From: an uncultured Paracoccaceae bacterium
GTDB taxonomy: Bacteria; Pseudomonadota; Alphaproteobacteria; Rhodobacterales; Rhodobacteraceae
Length of the DNA stretch: 64,000 bases
Reading direction: 5' to 3'
Assembly (NCBI GenBank): GCA_913061275.1
Contig: CAJXSR010000003.1
Coordinates: 1 to 64,000 of the forward strand
The position numbers and the translations under genes were made by a program. Shown piece by piece: positions 16,847-26,832 of the stretch. Within the stretch, counting starts at the first letter, position 1. The number at the start of each line of letters is the position of its first letter. A model generated the notes under the pieces. It searched no databases, had not been told where the DNA came from, and saw only the letters and a list, made by a program, of their open reading frames with translations.

Positions 16847-17716
16847 TCACTGTCTTTCCAACTCTCGATGGCGTATAGACACCTGCCAGCCTGAGTCGGC
16901 AAGTGTTTTCCCTAATGCCTCGGCTAAGCAAACTGAACGGTGTTGTCCACCCGTACACCCAAGACCCAATGAAAAGTGTGCTTTTCCTTCATCAATATAG
17001 GCTGGAAGCAAGAAATCACACATGCCATTAAGACGTTTAAAAAATTCATCAAACCGTTTGTCTGATTTCACAAAGTCAGCAACTGCTATATCTTTCCCAT
17101 TCAAACTGCGCAAAGCCTGTTCCCAATGGGGGTTTTTCAAAAACCTGCAATCGTACGTCATGTCGATGCCCCGTGGAACACCTCGTTTATAAGAAAATGA
17201 GTGTATGGTTATGGCTAAACGCGTTTCATCTGCATCGCCATACCATTTCTTTAATTCAGCTTTCAGGTCATGGGGGGACAGGTTTGAAGTGTCTATCAAA
17301 GCATCTGCGAGCACCCGAAGTTTAGTAAGGATTTTCTTTTCTTTTTCTATACCAATTTCCGGTGTTTCATCTGGCGTTAACGGGTGCCGCCTGCGGGTTT
17401 CGCTATAGCGTTGAACCAGCTTATTTGTATCGCAATCCAGAAATAATATAGCACTACTAAACCCTTCGGTATTTTCAATCTCTTCGTAAAAATCCAAAAC
17501 GGTGCCTACACTAAAATCCCGTGCGCGAATATCAACACCCAACGCAATCTTGCGACCATTCGGATGCCCTGACAAAAGCCTGGGCAAAAGTGACAAAGGC
17601 ATATTATCTATCGTTTCAAAGCCAATATCCTCAAACACATTAATCGCAGTGCTACGCCCAGCACCTGATGGCCCTGTAACAAGCACAATGTTTGATTGTT
17701 GAGTAGCTTTAGTCAT
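16847..17716 (-). CDS. rapZ: RNase adapter protein RapZ (UPF0042 nucleotide-binding)
   Basis: The 289-residue protein has the Walker A loop GPSGAGRST at 15-23 (Arg in the place of the usual Lys, common in this family), the ETRRRHPL block near 115-122 and the C-terminal GCTGGQHRSVCLAEALG, the family signature. In enterobacteria RapZ senses glucosamine-6-phosphate and guides RNase E; in alphaproteobacteria the role is less clear, and linkage to HPr genes is conserved. It overlaps hprK by 4 bases. Confidence 0.95.
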   Translation of the reverse strand: MTKATQQSNIVLVTGPSGAGRSTAINVFEDIGFETIDNMPLSLLPRLLSGHPNGRKIALGVDIRARDFSVGTVLDFYEEIENTEGFSSAILFLDCDTNKLVQRYSETRRRHPLTPDETPEIGIEKEKKILTKLRVLADALIDTSNLSPHDLKAELKKWYGDADETRLAITIHSFSYKRGVPRGIDMTYDCRFLKNPHWEQALRSLNGKDIAVADFVKSDKRFDEFFKRLNGMCDFLLPAYIDEGKAHFSLGLGCTGGQHRSVCLAEALGKTLADSGWQVSIRHRELERQ

Positions 17717-18162
17717 AGTACTTTCTCATTTGCCGGATCGCGTCCGTACAGGTTAAGAATCTTTGCAGTAATTGGCAAGTTCTGCACCTTAGCACCTGCA
17801 ATTATTTCTATTGAAACCGAACCAATATTTACTGTGCTGATTTCAGGCAGGCGCATTTGCGGTTCGGCACTTAGATCAACAATAAGATTTACATAAGACA
17901 TTTTCACATGTGGGCAAGACAATATACCTATACCTCTGGCCTCTAATTTTCCAGCAATGGCAAGAGGCGGCGTAGCACTAATACCGTTTGTATCTTCTGA
18001 TAATATCACCTGATCGTCTGCAACCAACACGCCACCAAGTGCGATCAAACCCAGTATTAGGGATGTTTTACCAGACCCAGATGGGCCGATGGCAAGAATA
18101 GATTTTCCGTTAAAATCAACACAAGAACCGTGAACATGGCCAAGCTCAATTTCAGTTATCAC
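17713..18162 (-). CDS. hprK: HPr kinase/phosphorylase, short alphaproteobacterial type
   Basis: Only 149 residues, about half the length of the Bacillus enzyme, because the N-terminal domain is absent, as is normal in alphaproteobacteria. The kinase domain is present: Walker A GPSGSGKTS (26-34) and the ADDQVIL strand (47-53). The family C-terminal part is shortened. It phosphorylates HPr on serine. Four-base overlaps with chvG upstream and rapZ downstream show tight coupling. Confidence 0.9.
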   Translation of the reverse strand: MITEIELGHVHGSCVDFNGKSILAIGPSGSGKTSLILGLIALGGVLVADDQVILSEDTNGISATPPLAIAGKLEARGIGILSCPHVKMSYVNLIVDLSAEPQMRLPEISTVNIGSVSIEIIAGAKVQNLPITAKILNLYGRDPANEKVL

Positions 18163-19814
18163 CCGGGCAGACCAACAACAAACCGTGCCCCTAATGGGGG
18201 TGCTGTTTCATCAGCGCCTTTGGCTTGAATGTTTTCGGCCCAAATCACTCCGCCATGTGCTTCAACTATTTGCTTTGAAATTGACAGGCCCAGACCAGAG
18301 TTGTTACCAAAGTTATCTTCTGACCGGTTTGAATAAAAGCGTTTGAAAATTTTCGAAAGACTGTCTTCGGGAATACCTTGTCCCGTATCTTCAACCACAA
18401 TTAAAACACGGTTTTCAACGCGCCTTGCCCATAATCTAACCGCATCACCGCTTTCACAAAATGAAACTGCGTTGGTAATAAGGTTCACAAACACCTGTGC
18501 CAAACGTTCCTCTAGACCATAAATGGTGATCTTATCTTCCGGCTTTTCAAAAAACACTTCAATGCCCAATTCCTTGGCTTCTAAACCGTGGAAATCTACG
18601 ATGCGTTCCAGCATCCGTGTAACATCAAAACTTTCTTCTTCTTCTTTCACCAAATCTGAATCAAGGCGTGACGCATTAGAAATGTCTGATACCAAACGAT
18701 CCAACCGCCTGACATCATGCTCGACCACATCCAGCAAACGATTGCGTTTTTCGCCCTCTGGTGCGATGCGCAAAGTCTCAATCGCTGAACGCAATGAGGC
18801 AAGTGGGTTTTTTATTTCATGGGCAACATCTGCTGCAAACTGTTCATTGGTATCAATGCGGTGGTAAAGTGCCGATGTCATATTCTGCATCGCACTGGAA
18901 AGATGTCCAATTTCATCATCCCGCGCTGTCATATCAGGAATGTTCACCCGATCCGGGCTGTCTTTACGCAGTTTTGATGTGCTTCCCGCTTCCATAGCCG
19001 CCGCCAGATCATGGATCGGATTGGCTATGGTTTTAGCAAGAACTAAAGACAGAATAACCGACAATCCAGCCGCCAATGCAAATAACCGTAAAATATTATT
19101 ACGCTCTTGTTTGCGCAATCCATCCATCAAACCCGCTGGTGTTGAAACAACAATAACCCCAATGGCTATATCCGATAAAACGATCGGTTGCCCAAATGCT
19201 GCAACGATTTCACCTGATTGGATGGTTTCTTTTACCGAAGCTTGCCCACTCTGGATAACCTTCAACGCTAAATCATAACCAATCTCTTCGGTATTGGTTG
19301 TCTGTATTTGTTGTGTTGGGCCTTTAACCAGAGCTTCGATTTTGTTCCAGATAGTATCAAAAATATTGCTTAGCTTGTTATTGTTTTCAGTATTTTGCCC
19401 CGATGGGCCAATATATTCATCAGCCATCTGGGTTAACAAAAGAGTATTTTCGGTATCATAAACCCGAATTTCCGTACTTTTCGTTTGCGGCAAACCCGAC
19501 GACAAAACAGACAGAAGTGATACAGAGGCTACATCTTCGTTGCTAGAACGTTCAGCAATAAGGTTCGCATACAAACCAGCTTCAACTTGCAATGCCGACA
19601 TACGTTCGGTTTCAATATTACTGCGAAACTCTGAGATATAAAGCATACCCATCAACAGCACACATAATGCGATTAAATTAAAAGCTATAATCCGACGCGC
19701 CATTGCCGACGCCCAAAAAAAACCTTTACGCTTATTTGGTTTTTTATCAGACTCAACACGATTGCCGTCAGATATATTCATATCCGAGGTCATATCTATC
19801 CCTGCATTTGCCAT
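18159..19814 (-). CDS. chvG: Sensor histidine kinase ChvG
   Basis: A 551-residue membrane kinase. Two membrane segments (about 41-61 and 242-262) flank a periplasmic sensor domain of about 180 residues, followed by HAMP, a dimerisation/phospho-acceptor helix with His332 (FAADVAHEIKNPLASLRSA), and an ATPase domain with N, G1 (VEDTGQGIPEDSL) and G2 (NSGLGLSISKQIVEAHGG) boxes. ChvG/ChvI (ExoS/ChvI) senses acid or envelope stress and controls metabolism, motility and surface sugars in alphaproteobacteria. The gene follows chvI after 6 bases. Confidence 0.95.
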   Translation of the reverse strand: MANAGIDMTSDMNISDGNRVESDKKPNKRKGFFWASAMARRIIAFNLIALCVLLMGMLYISEFRSNIETERMSALQVEAGLYANLIAERSSNEDVASVSLLSVLSSGLPQTKSTEIRVYDTENTLLLTQMADEYIGPSGQNTENNNKLSNIFDTIWNKIEALVKGPTQQIQTTNTEEIGYDLALKVIQSGQASVKETIQSGEIVAAFGQPIVLSDIAIGVIVVSTPAGLMDGLRKQERNNILRLFALAAGLSVILSLVLAKTIANPIHDLAAAMEAGSTSKLRKDSPDRVNIPDMTARDDEIGHLSSAMQNMTSALYHRIDTNEQFAADVAHEIKNPLASLRSAIETLRIAPEGEKRNRLLDVVEHDVRRLDRLVSDISNASRLDSDLVKEEEESFDVTRMLERIVDFHGLEAKELGIEVFFEKPEDKITIYGLEERLAQVFVNLITNAVSFCESGDAVRLWARRVENRVLIVVEDTGQGIPEDSLSKIFKRFYSNRSEDNFGNNSGLGLSISKQIVEAHGGVIWAENIQAKGADETAPPLGARFVVGLPG

Positions 19815-19820
19815 AATAGT

Positions 19821-20531
19821 TTACTGTTCGTTGTAACGATAGCCTATGCCATATAACGTTTCAATGGCACTAAAATCATCATCGACAGAACGCATCTTTT
19901 TACGCAGTCTTTTAATGTGGCTGTCGATTGTTCTGTCGTCAACATACACCTGATCGTCATAAGCTACATCCATCAACTGATCGCGACTTTTAACAAAGCC
20001 AGGTCGTGTAGCAAGTGCTTGAAGTAAAAGGAATTCTGTAACTGTAAGGGAAACACTTTTGCCCCTCCATGTCACCGCATGACGCATAGGATCCATCGTT
20101 AGATCACCCCGATCAATCATGCTTTCATTGGCTTCCTCAGCAATCGGGCTGCCTGCATCAGAAAGTCTGGCTTCCTGACGACGTAAAATGGCGCGGATGC
20201 GTTCTACCAGTAATCGTTGTGAAAATGGCTTGCGCACATAATCATCCGCACCCATCCGTAAGCCTAGAACTTCGTCAATTTCATCATCTTTAGATGTTAG
20301 AAATATAACCGGCACATCCGACTTTTGCCGCAAACGGCCAAGCAAATCCATGCCATCCATGCGTGGCATTTTAATGTCCAACACAGCTATATCTGGCATT
20401 GCTTCACTGAATGCATTCAATGCTTGCAACCCGTCGTTATATGTAGAAACGTCGTAACCTTCTGCTTCCAGCGTCATTGAAACTGACGTTAGAATATTGC
20501 GGTCGTCATCGACCAAAGCTATTTTAGCCAT
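19821..20531 (-). CDS. chvI: Response regulator ChvI
   Basis: An OmpR-type regulator of 236 residues. The receiver domain has Asp9/Asp10 (LVDDDRN), phospho-acceptor Asp52 ([12 protein letters not shown]) and Lys102 (VRKPF). The C-terminal winged helix has [15 protein letters not shown], the DNA-recognition helix. ATG 20531 is chosen because it has GAGGG upstream and starts [10 protein letters not shown]; an in-frame start 48 bases upstream adds only lysine-rich sequence. The first gene of the chvI-chvG-hprK-rapZ-PTS unit. Confidence 0.96.
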   Translation of the reverse strand: MAKIALVDDDRNILTSVSMTLEAEGYDVSTYNDGLQALNAFSEAMPDIAVLDIKMPRMDGMDLLGRLRQKSDVPVIFLTSKDDEIDEVLGLRMGADDYVRKPFSQRLLVERIRAILRRQEARLSDAGSPIAEEANESMIDRGDLTMDPMRHAVTWRGKSVSLTVTEFLLLQALATRPGFVKSRDQLMDVAYDDQVYVDDRTIDSHIKRLRKKMRSVDDDFSAIETLYGIGYRYNEQ

Positions 20532-20732
20532 GCTGCCCTCTGATTTTTGCCCGTATTTTTTTATTATTATTACATCCATACTCCGCTACCTAACTTACAG
20601 AATCAACTTAAATTTATGAATTGCGGTCCAATCGTGTCTTTTTTTCATCACAATTCACTAATATTTCGTGTGTCGTTAGCGATAACTGCGCGAAAATGAC
20701 CTAAAAACGTATGTTTCATTCAAAAAACGACA

Positions 20733-20744
20733 TGTTATATAACA
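20733..20744. promoter_or_regulatory. 12-bp palindrome in the chvI/pckA gap
   Basis: TGTTATATAACA is a perfect inverted repeat, 105 bases upstream of pckA and about 200 bases from chvI. It may be a site for a dimeric regulator, possibly ChvI itself, or an AT-rich chance palindrome. Weak evidence only. Confidence 0.25.
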
Positions 20745-20779
20745 CCCAACTACTTCCTGAGTAACTAAATCCTACATGT

Positions 20780-20793
20780 TTGATGCTAATCAA
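20780..20793. promoter_or_regulatory. FNR/FnrL-type box upstream of pckA
   Basis: TTGAT-GCTA-ATCAA matches the FNR consensus (TTGAT-N4-ATCAA) at every conserved base, with flanking T and A extending it to TTTGAT/ATCAAA. It ends 55 bases before the pckA ATG, a normal distance for a site near a promoter. It is on the pckA side of the 317-base gap to chvI. Confidence 0.6.
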
Positions 20794-20848
20794 ATCTAAA
20801 TAATGATGATTAAAGCTATATGGCTTTGTCCAAAGGAGCTAATAGAGT

Positions 20849-22450
20849 ATGAAAACTGGCCGCGTTAACCCCTCTCAAACGCTAGATACCGCTGGCATAA
20901 CTGGTTTAAAATCAGTCCACTATAACCTGTTAGAACCCGCTCTAGTCGAAGCCGCTTTGAAAAAAGACGAAGGCACACTGGGTAAAGGCGGCGCATTTTT
21001 GGTTTCCACAGGCGAATACACTGGCCGCTCACCCGAAGATAAATTCGTTGTTGATGAACCTTCTGTCAAAGACAGTATCTGGTGGGAAAACAATCCTCCA
21101 CTCGCAATGGATGCTTTTGAGCAACTGAAAAAAGATATGTTCGCCCATATGGAAGGCGGCGAATACTTTGTACAGGATCTGTTTGGCGGCTCTGATCCCG
21201 CATACCGCTTGAACACACGTGTTATTACAGAACTGGCATGGCACAGCCTGTTTATCCGCACCATGCTGCGCCGCCCTGAAGCATCAGAGCTGGATAGTTT
21301 TATCCCTGAATTTACCGTCGTTAACTGCCCAACCTTTCAGGCTGATCCAGAAAAACACGGATGCCGTTCGGAAGTTATTATTGCAATTTCATTCGAACAA
21401 AAATTGGTTTTGATCGGTGGCACTGAATATGCAGGTGAAAATAAAAAATCTGTATTCTCAATCTTGAATTACCTATTGCCAGACCAAGGTGTTATGCCAA
21501 TGCACTGTTCTGCCAATCACGCGATTGGCGACACATCAGACACAGCCATATTCTTTGGCCTGTCTGGAACGGGCAAAACAACTTTATCGGCTGATCCGAA
21601 CCGGGTTTTAATTGGCGATGATGAACATGGTTGGTCTGACACCACCACCTTCAATTTCGAAGGCGGGTGTTACGCTAAGACAATTAATTTGTCAGCAGAA
21701 GCAGAACCAGAAATTTATGCGACCACACATAAATTCGGCACTGTCATTGAAAACATGGTTTTTGACGAACACACCAAAGAGCTGGATTTCAAAGACGATA
21801 GCCTGACCGCAAACATGCGTTGTGCCTATCCGTTACATTACATTTCCAATGCATCTGACGATTCAATCGGCGGCCAACCTAAGAACATCATCATGCTGAC
21901 GTGTGACGCCTTTGGTGTTTTACCCCCGATTGCACGCTTAACACCTGCACAGGCGATGTACCACTTCCTGTCTGGCTTCACATCAAAGGTAGCTGGCACT
22001 GAACGCGGAGTCACCGAACCACAACCAACATTTTCCACCTGCTTCGGCGCCCCTTTCATGCCGCGCCGCCCAGAGACATATGGCGCACAGCTACGCGATA
22101 AAATCGCCTCTACAGGGGCAACCTGCTGGCTGGTTAATACAGGCTGGACAGGGGGCGCTTATGGTACTGGTTCACGGATGCCGATCAAAGCCACACGTGG
22201 ATTACTAACAGCGGCCTTAGACGGATCATTAAGTGATGTAGATTTCCGCCTTGACGAAAACTTTGGCTTTGACGTACCTGTTGCAGTGGCAGGCGTTGAT
22301 AATGCCTTATTAGATCCGCGCAGCACATGGGCGGATAAAGAAGCTTATGATGAAAATGCAGCCAGACTGGTTGCTATGTTCTCTGAAAACTTCGCGCAAT
22401 ATGAACAATACGTCAGTGACGATGTTCTGGCGGTTAAAATCAGCGCATAA
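20849..22450 (+). CDS. pckA: Phosphoenolpyruvate carboxykinase (ATP)
   Basis: A 533-residue enzyme that converts oxaloacetate and ATP to PEP, CO2 and ADP, the first committed step of gluconeogenesis. The kinase-1a P loop GLSGTGKTT is at 237-245, the metal-binding GDDEHGWSD follows near 256-264, and TGRSPEDKF at 58-66 lies at the substrate site. Divergent from chvI, as in other alphaproteobacteria. RBS AAAGGAG is upstream of the ATG. A perfect FNR-type box at 20780-20793 suggests oxygen-linked regulation. Confidence 0.97.
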   Translation: MKTGRVNPSQTLDTAGITGLKSVHYNLLEPALVEAALKKDEGTLGKGGAFLVSTGEYTGRSPEDKFVVDEPSVKDSIWWENNPPLAMDAFEQLKKDMFAHMEGGEYFVQDLFGGSDPAYRLNTRVITELAWHSLFIRTMLRRPEASELDSFIPEFTVVNCPTFQADPEKHGCRSEVIIAISFEQKLVLIGGTEYAGENKKSVFSILNYLLPDQGVMPMHCSANHAIGDTSDTAIFFGLSGTGKTTLSADPNRVLIGDDEHGWSDTTTFNFEGGCYAKTINLSAEAEPEIYATTHKFGTVIENMVFDEHTKELDFKDDSLTANMRCAYPLHYISNASDDSIGGQPKNIIMLTCDAFGVLPPIARLTPAQAMYHFLSGFTSKVAGTERGVTEPQPTFSTCFGAPFMPRRPETYGAQLRDKIASTGATCWLVNTGWTGGAYGTGSRMPIKATRGLLTAALDGSLSDVDFRLDENFGFDVPVAVAGVDNALLDPRSTWADKEAYDENAARLVAMFSENFAQYEQYVSDDVLAVKISA

Positions 22451-22471
22451 AGTACAACTTAAATCATTTAG

Positions 22472-22499
22472 ACCGCGTCCCTTCAGGCGCGGTTTTTTT
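22472..22499 (+). terminator. Rho-independent terminator of pckA
   Basis: ACCGCG (22472-22477) pairs with CGCGGT (22488-22493) around a ten-base loop, followed by a run of T to 22499. It lies 22 bases after the pckA stop. Confidence 0.85.
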
Positions 22500-22533
22500 A
22501 TGGATTGATTAATCAAGGACGACCTGCAAATCT

Positions 22534-22926
22534 GTGGGCATGATACGTAGCTCTTTAATACTTCTTTCAATCCTGACGGCCTGCCTTAAAGATGAAACCG
22601 TATCTGGGCAGACGTTAGCTGCCGATGTATGGTGGCTGAAATCCATGAATGAAGCACCCATTTCATCGCGCATTAGCATCAGTTTTCCAGACCAAGGGCG
22701 GGTCAGTGGCCAAGCACCGTGCAACCGCTACTTTGGCAAACAAACAGCCCCATTACCTTGGTTTGAAGTGTCTGGGCTTGGATCTACGAAAATGGCCTGT
22801 TCCGAACTTGATTTGGAAGGGCAGTATTTCACGGTGTTACAAAAAATGACCACGGCTGAAGTTTCGGGTGATACTTTGATTTTAAAATCCGACGCGGGGC
22901 AAGCACTGATTTTTGTGAAAAATTAG
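22534..22926 (+). CDS. META-domain (HslJ-like) putative lipoprotein
   Basis: The 130-residue product has a short signal sequence ending ILLSILTAC, a plausible lipobox with Cys17, and then a META domain. The domain is marked by GRVSGQAPCNRYFG (about 55-68) and STKMACSELDL (about 88-98), the two conserved Cys blocks of HslJ-type proteins. It is likely an outer-membrane or periplasmic lipoprotein linked to stress. Start GTG 22534 has AAGGA about 14 bases before; ATG 22540 is as likely. It overlaps recO by 4 bases at convergent ends. Confidence 0.75.
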   Translation: MGMIRSSLILLSILTACLKDETVSGQTLAADVWWLKSMNEAPISSRISISFPDQGRVSGQAPCNRYFGKQTAPLPWFEVSGLGSTKMACSELDLEGQYFTVLQKMTTAEVSGDTLILKSDAGQALIFVKN

Positions 22927-23666
22927 GGCTTATGGTCCTTTTTAACGGTCTTGGTCAAAACATCCAAAAACCGCATGCGCGCATCAGGTAACGGGCGGTT
23001 TCCCAACGCGGGGGCAACGCGATGTGCCAAAAAATACCCTGTGGTTTTCAAAGCGTCCAAGACTTCGGATGCTTCTTTTGTAGCGGTTTGCGCCCGTAAG
23101 AACCTTGGCAAAGGTAGCATACGATCTGCCCAATCGGCACCAGCTGTCGCACTGACTGCACGGCCAGATTTTGGGGATACATAAATCAAATCCTGCCTAA
23201 CGCCCGTTGCCGCACAACTGTCCAGATCAAGCCCATAGCCCAATTCTTCTAATACGGCATATTCCCATAGCGCATAATCTGGCAGCCATGCCTCGCCTTC
23301 GGCCATTTGGTCAAATAGATTGACGGTTACAGCGTATAGTTGCGCCATCGCCAACCTTTCTGGAAAAGTAAAATTTACCAACGCACAGATCGATCCCATC
23401 GCAGACAGCGCAAGGCGATCAGACAGAATAGTGGTGCGTGATTTCACGGGTTCAATGGTATAATTACCCAAGTGATCTTCAAGGCGCGCGCGCCATTCCA
23501 CATCTACTTGTGTGCCAGGTTGCAGGATCGGTGCTAATTTGCGCCCTGCACCACCGCGCACAAGCCCTGCATGGCGACCGTGGCTTTCAGTTAGAACGTC
23601 CACAATCGTTGAGGTTTCGCCGTGTTTGCGAACTGATATAATTACGCCTGTGCCTTGCCATTCCAT
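22923..23666 (-). CDS. recO: DNA repair protein RecO
   Basis: A 247-residue protein with the RecO N-terminal OB fold: MEWQGTGVIISVRKHGETS and HGRHAGLVRGGAGRK (about 29-43). The alpha-helical part holds AVLEELGYGLDLDSCAATG (138-156), where a zinc-binding Cys cluster of other RecO is largely reduced. It loads RecA on gaps with RecF/RecR. It follows DUF1491 and era on the same strand. Confidence 0.92.
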   Translation of the reverse strand: MEWQGTGVIISVRKHGETSTIVDVLTESHGRHAGLVRGGAGRKLAPILQPGTQVDVEWRARLEDHLGNYTIEPVKSRTTILSDRLALSAMGSICALVNFTFPERLAMAQLYAVTVNLFDQMAEGEAWLPDYALWEYAVLEELGYGLDLDSCAATGVRQDLIYVSPKSGRAVSATAGADWADRMLPLPRFLRAQTATKEASEVLDALKTTGYFLAHRVAPALGNRPLPDARMRFLDVLTKTVKKDHKP

Positions 23667-23674
23667 GACACAAA

Positions 23675-24007
23675 CTACCCGCTTAAACCGTCTTCGTCGA
23701 GCAAATGACGCCCTTGCCTGTCTTCAACCTCAATCACCCATATATCTGGATCAAATGAACGTTGCTTTGCAAGGCTTGCATCTACATCCCCTTCAACACC
23801 ATCCGCTAATGTTACCCATATACGGTTGCCATCCAGATCATAGCTGCGGTGAAAGGCGCGGGCATTTCCGTCAAGCGTATTCAGCTTCACAATTATCGCC
23901 CCTGCCGTGGCATCACCTTTGGCAGTGATGAACGCGGGAATATTAACCAATGATAGGCGGCGCAAATATGCGTGTACCCAAAAATCACTGGTCAAGCGTG
24001 GGGTCAT
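23675..24007 (-). CDS. DUF1491 family protein
   Basis: A 110-residue protein with the DUF1491 pattern: ARLTSDFWV-like start ([16 protein letters not shown]), GAIIVKLNTLDG (about 36-47), a DPDIWVIEVEDR block (about 85-97) and a C-terminal HLLDEDGLSG. The family has no assigned function and is seen in alphaproteobacteria next to era/recO, as here. The start overlaps era by 4 bases (ATGA). Confidence 0.85.
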   Translation of the reverse strand: MTPRLTSDFWVHAYLRRLSLVNIPAFITAKGDATAGAIIVKLNTLDGNARAFHRSYDLDGNRIWVTLADGVEGDVDASLAKQRSFDPDIWVIEVEDRQGRHLLDEDGLSG

Positions 24008-24918
24008 TTTTTCGTGTCTGAAAAGTCCAGACCCATTTCCGTAAAGCGTTCCGCTTCATTTTCCCATTTCGGTCGCACTTTGATCTGAATGAACAAATGC
24101 ACTTCCGCGCCCACAAGATTTTTCAACTCAGTGCGCGACGCTATGCTAACAGCTTTGATCGTTTCGCCCTTTGGCCCCAGTGCGATGCCCTTGTGACGTT
24201 CACGGATCACATAAACGATTTGGTCAATGCGCACAGATCCATCTTTTTTCTTTTCCCAGCCTGTGGTTTCCACGGTCAAGAAATAAGGCAGCTCTTGGTG
24301 CAAGCGCAGCATTAATTTTTCGCGCGTAGTTTCAGCAGCAATCATCCGCATCGGCACATCGGCAATTTGATCTTCGGGATATAACCACGGGCCTTCGGGC
24401 ATATTGGCAGCCAGATAGGTGCGAAGCTCTTTTATGCCAAACCCTTTTTCGGCAGAGATCATAAAGGTCTCTTCAAATTCGAACATGTCATTAATGCTTT
24501 TGGTCAAGGCCAGCAATTTTTCTGCCTTCACCATGTCAATTTTATTGATCGCCAAAACGATTTTCTGTTTGGGGCGCAGACGTTTACCAAGCCCTTCCAA
24601 AATCATCTCGGTGCCTTTGGTAATGCCGCGATGCGCCTCTATCAACAGCACAACCACATCCCCGTCACCGGCCCCTGACCAGGCAGCGGCAACCATTGCT
24701 TTGTCCAGATTACGCCGTGTTTGAAACAAGCCTGGCGTATCTACAAACACCAGTTGCGTATTTCCCTCTATGGCAATGCCACGAATACGTGCGCGGGTTG
24801 TTTGTACCTTGTGCGTCACGATTGAAACTTTGGCCCCAACCATATGATTCATCAATGTCGACTTGCCCGCATTGGGTTCACCGATCAAAGATACATATCC
24901 GCATTTTGTGTCAGTCAT
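24004..24918 (-). CDS. era: GTPase Era
   Basis: A 304-residue ribosome-assembly GTPase. G1 is GEPNAGKST (13-21), G3 DTPGLF (60-65), G4 NKID (125-128), and the C-terminal KH domain has GKGETIK-like [15 protein letters not shown] (about 248-262). It binds the 3' end of 16S rRNA. It overlaps the rnc stop by 8 bases, a conserved rnc-era arrangement. Confidence 0.97.
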   Translation of the reverse strand: MTDTKCGYVSLIGEPNAGKSTLMNHMVGAKVSIVTHKVQTTRARIRGIAIEGNTQLVFVDTPGLFQTRRNLDKAMVAAAWSGAGDGDVVVLLIEAHRGITKGTEMILEGLGKRLRPKQKIVLAINKIDMVKAEKLLALTKSINDMFEFEETFMISAEKGFGIKELRTYLAANMPEGPWLYPEDQIADVPMRMIAAETTREKLMLRLHQELPYFLTVETTGWEKKKDGSVRIDQIVYVIRERHKGIALGPKGETIKAVSIASRTELKNLVGAEVHLFIQIKVRPKWENEAERFTEMGLDFSDTKK

Positions 24919-25600
24919 GGTTTGTTTCCACTTGTTCCAATAATTTACTGGCTGCTATTTGTTGTGCTTGGCGTTTTGAGGCAGCACTGGCTTTGGCAGT
25001 TGCGCCATTAGATAGTTGCGCCTCTATTTCAAAGACAGGCGCATGATCTGGGCCTGCACGGGAAATTTCAACGTATTCTGGCGGTGGCATTTTGTTAGCC
25101 TGCGCCCATTCTTGTAAAGTTGTCTTTGGGTCACGCGCATCTTCTTCTGCTGCATTTATACGCTTGCCCCATAAACGCAGTATCAGTTTTTCTGCCGCAT
25201 CAAAACCTGCATCCATATAAACTGCCGCGATAACCGCTTCCATTGCATCACCCAGAATTGCGGTTTTCTTGCGCCCGCCCGACAGCATTTCAGAACGGCC
25301 TAACTTTAGGGCAGCACCCAGATCAATTTGCACAGCGACATCAGCACAAGCTTCTTTGCGCACCAAGGCATTAAAACGCGGGGCCAACTGTCCTTCGGAT
25401 GCAGCTTTGTCTTTTTCCAGTAATGCTTGCGCTATCACCAGTGCCAAAACACGGTCACCCAAGAATTCCAACCGTTGGTTGTCTGCACGTGTTGGCGAAC
25501 TAAGCGACGAATGTGTTGTCGCTTCAATCAGCAATTCCGGCCGGGCAAACTGGTGGCCCAGACGGACAGAAAATTCTTTTAACTCGCCCGCGAGTTTCAC
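24911..25600 (-). CDS. rnc: Ribonuclease III
   Basis: A 229-residue endonuclease that cuts double-stranded RNA. The catalytic signature [12 protein letters not shown] is at 41-52, the second acidic site [13 protein letters not shown] (about 113-125), and the dsRNA-binding domain with KTTLQEWAQ (about 153-161) and [15 protein letters not shown] at the end. It overlaps lepB by 4 bases upstream and era by 8 downstream. Confidence 0.97.
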   Translation of the reverse strand: MKLAGELKEFSVRLGHQFARPELLIEATTHSSLSSPTRADNQRLEFLGDRVLALVIAQALLEKDKAASEGQLAPRFNALVRKEACADVAVQIDLGAALKLGRSEMLSGGRKKTAILGDAMEAVIAAVYMDAGFDAAEKLILRLWGKRINAAEEDARDPKTTLQEWAQANKMPPPEYVEISRAGPDHAPVFEIEAQLSNGATAKASAASKRQAQQIAASKLLEQVETNHD

Positions 25601-26379
25601 TCAAGACCCTTAAAGAAACGATCAGAACGCCATGTCCAGAATGCCAGCATAGATTTACCAGCAGAGGAAAAGATAACCCGATTTGCACGGCCCACAAGGT
25701 TTTCAAACGGAACATAGCCCACGCCACCAACACTGCGCGGATAGCGGCTGTCTTGTGAATTATCGCGGTTATCACCCATGAAGAAATAATGTGCGGCAGG
25801 CACTGTATAAACGCCAGTATCGTCGGCATAGTCAGTACCAATATTCAATACCGCATGTTCAACACCATTGGGCAGGGTTTCTTTGAACAGTTCTTTTTCA
25901 CACGTCCCGCCGTTCAATGCGACAGGGCTGTTGCTACAACGCGGCGTGCGCCCCATTGGGCCTTGTAATTCTTTTACTTCGGTAAAAAGCCCCATAGGCT
26001 CTAGCGGTGCGGCCACTTCATTAATGTAAAGCTGCCCCCCCTTCATCTGAATACTATCACCTGGCAAGCCAACTAGGCGTTTGATATAATCCACATTACT
26101 AACAGGGTGTTTGAACACAACAATGTCACCGCGCACTGGTTCGCTGCCCAAAATGCGACCTGAAAACGGGCACATTGAAAACGGACAGGAATGTTGCGAA
26201 TAACCATAAGCCATTTTATTCACGAACAGAAAATCACCAACAAGAAGCGTTGATTTCATTGACCCAGACGGGATCCAGAACGGTTGGAAAAACAAGGTGC
26301 GGATCACACCCGCAATCAGCAAAGCATAGACGATTGTCTTAATCGTTTCACCAATGCCATCGGGCTTTTTTTCTGCCAT
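25597..26379 (-). CDS. lepB: Signal peptidase I
   Basis: A 260-residue membrane protease that removes signal peptides. In this numbering one N-terminal membrane segment (about 10-28) is followed by catalytic Ser40 ([14 protein letters not shown]) and Lys100 ([12 protein letters not shown]); the [11 protein letters not shown] box is near the end. There is only one membrane segment, as in other alphaproteobacteria. ATG 26379 is chosen because AGGA stands 8 bases before; a start two codons earlier would overlap it. Two Cys in the loop [13 protein letters not shown] are unusual. Confidence 0.95.
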   Translation of the reverse strand: MAEKKPDGIGETIKTIVYALLIAGVIRTLFFQPFWIPSGSMKSTLLVGDFLFVNKMAYGYSQHSCPFSMCPFSGRILGSEPVRGDIVVFKHPVSNVDYIKRLVGLPGDSIQMKGGQLYINEVAAPLEPMGLFTEVKELQGPMGRTPRCSNSPVALNGGTCEKELFKETLPNGVEHAVLNIGTDYADDTGVYTVPAAHYFFMGDNRDNSQDSRYPRSVGGVGYVPFENLVGRANRVIFSSAGKSMLAFWTWRSDRFFKGLE

Positions 26380-26430
26380 TATCATATTCCTTTAAGATTG
26401 AACGCTACATGGCGTGTGCGTACACTTTAG

Positions 26431-26832
26431 TCAAGCGACGGGTCGCGCCTCAATCACCACAAATGCCTGTGCCCATGGGTGATCGTCTGTCAAAGTTACG
26501 TGAACAAAAGCTTCATGGCCGTTAGGTGTCAGCTGGTTCAGGCGTTCTGCCGCCCAACCCGTCAATTCCATTGTCGGCTGGCCTGAGCGTAAATTTTTCA
26601 CACCCATATCTTTCCACGCAATGCCCATCGCCAGCCCTGTTCCCAAAGCTTTAGAACACGCCTCTTTCGCCGCCCACCGTTTGGCATAAGTGCCAGCTAC
26701 ATCTTTGCGGCGTTCAGACTTGGCTTGTTCTACCTTTGTAAACACACGGTTTTTGAAACGATCCCCAAAACGATCAAGCGTGCCTTGGATACGCTCGATA
26801 TTAGCCAAATCTGTGCCGATACCGATAATCAT
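26431..26832 (-). CDS. acpS: Holo-[acyl-carrier-protein] synthase
   Basis: The 133-residue enzyme moves phosphopantetheine from CoA to acyl carrier protein. Mg-binding Asp8 lies in [12 protein letters not shown] (4-15), and [14 protein letters not shown] (54-67) holds the second acidic residue. Its start overlaps the LysE gene by 4 bases. Confidence 0.95.
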   Translation of the reverse strand: MIIGIGTDLANIERIQGTLDRFGDRFKNRVFTKVEQAKSERRKDVAGTYAKRWAAKEACSKALGTGLAMGIAWKDMGVKNLRSGQPTMELTGWAAERLNQLTPNGHEAFVHVTLTDDHPWAQAFVVIEARPVA

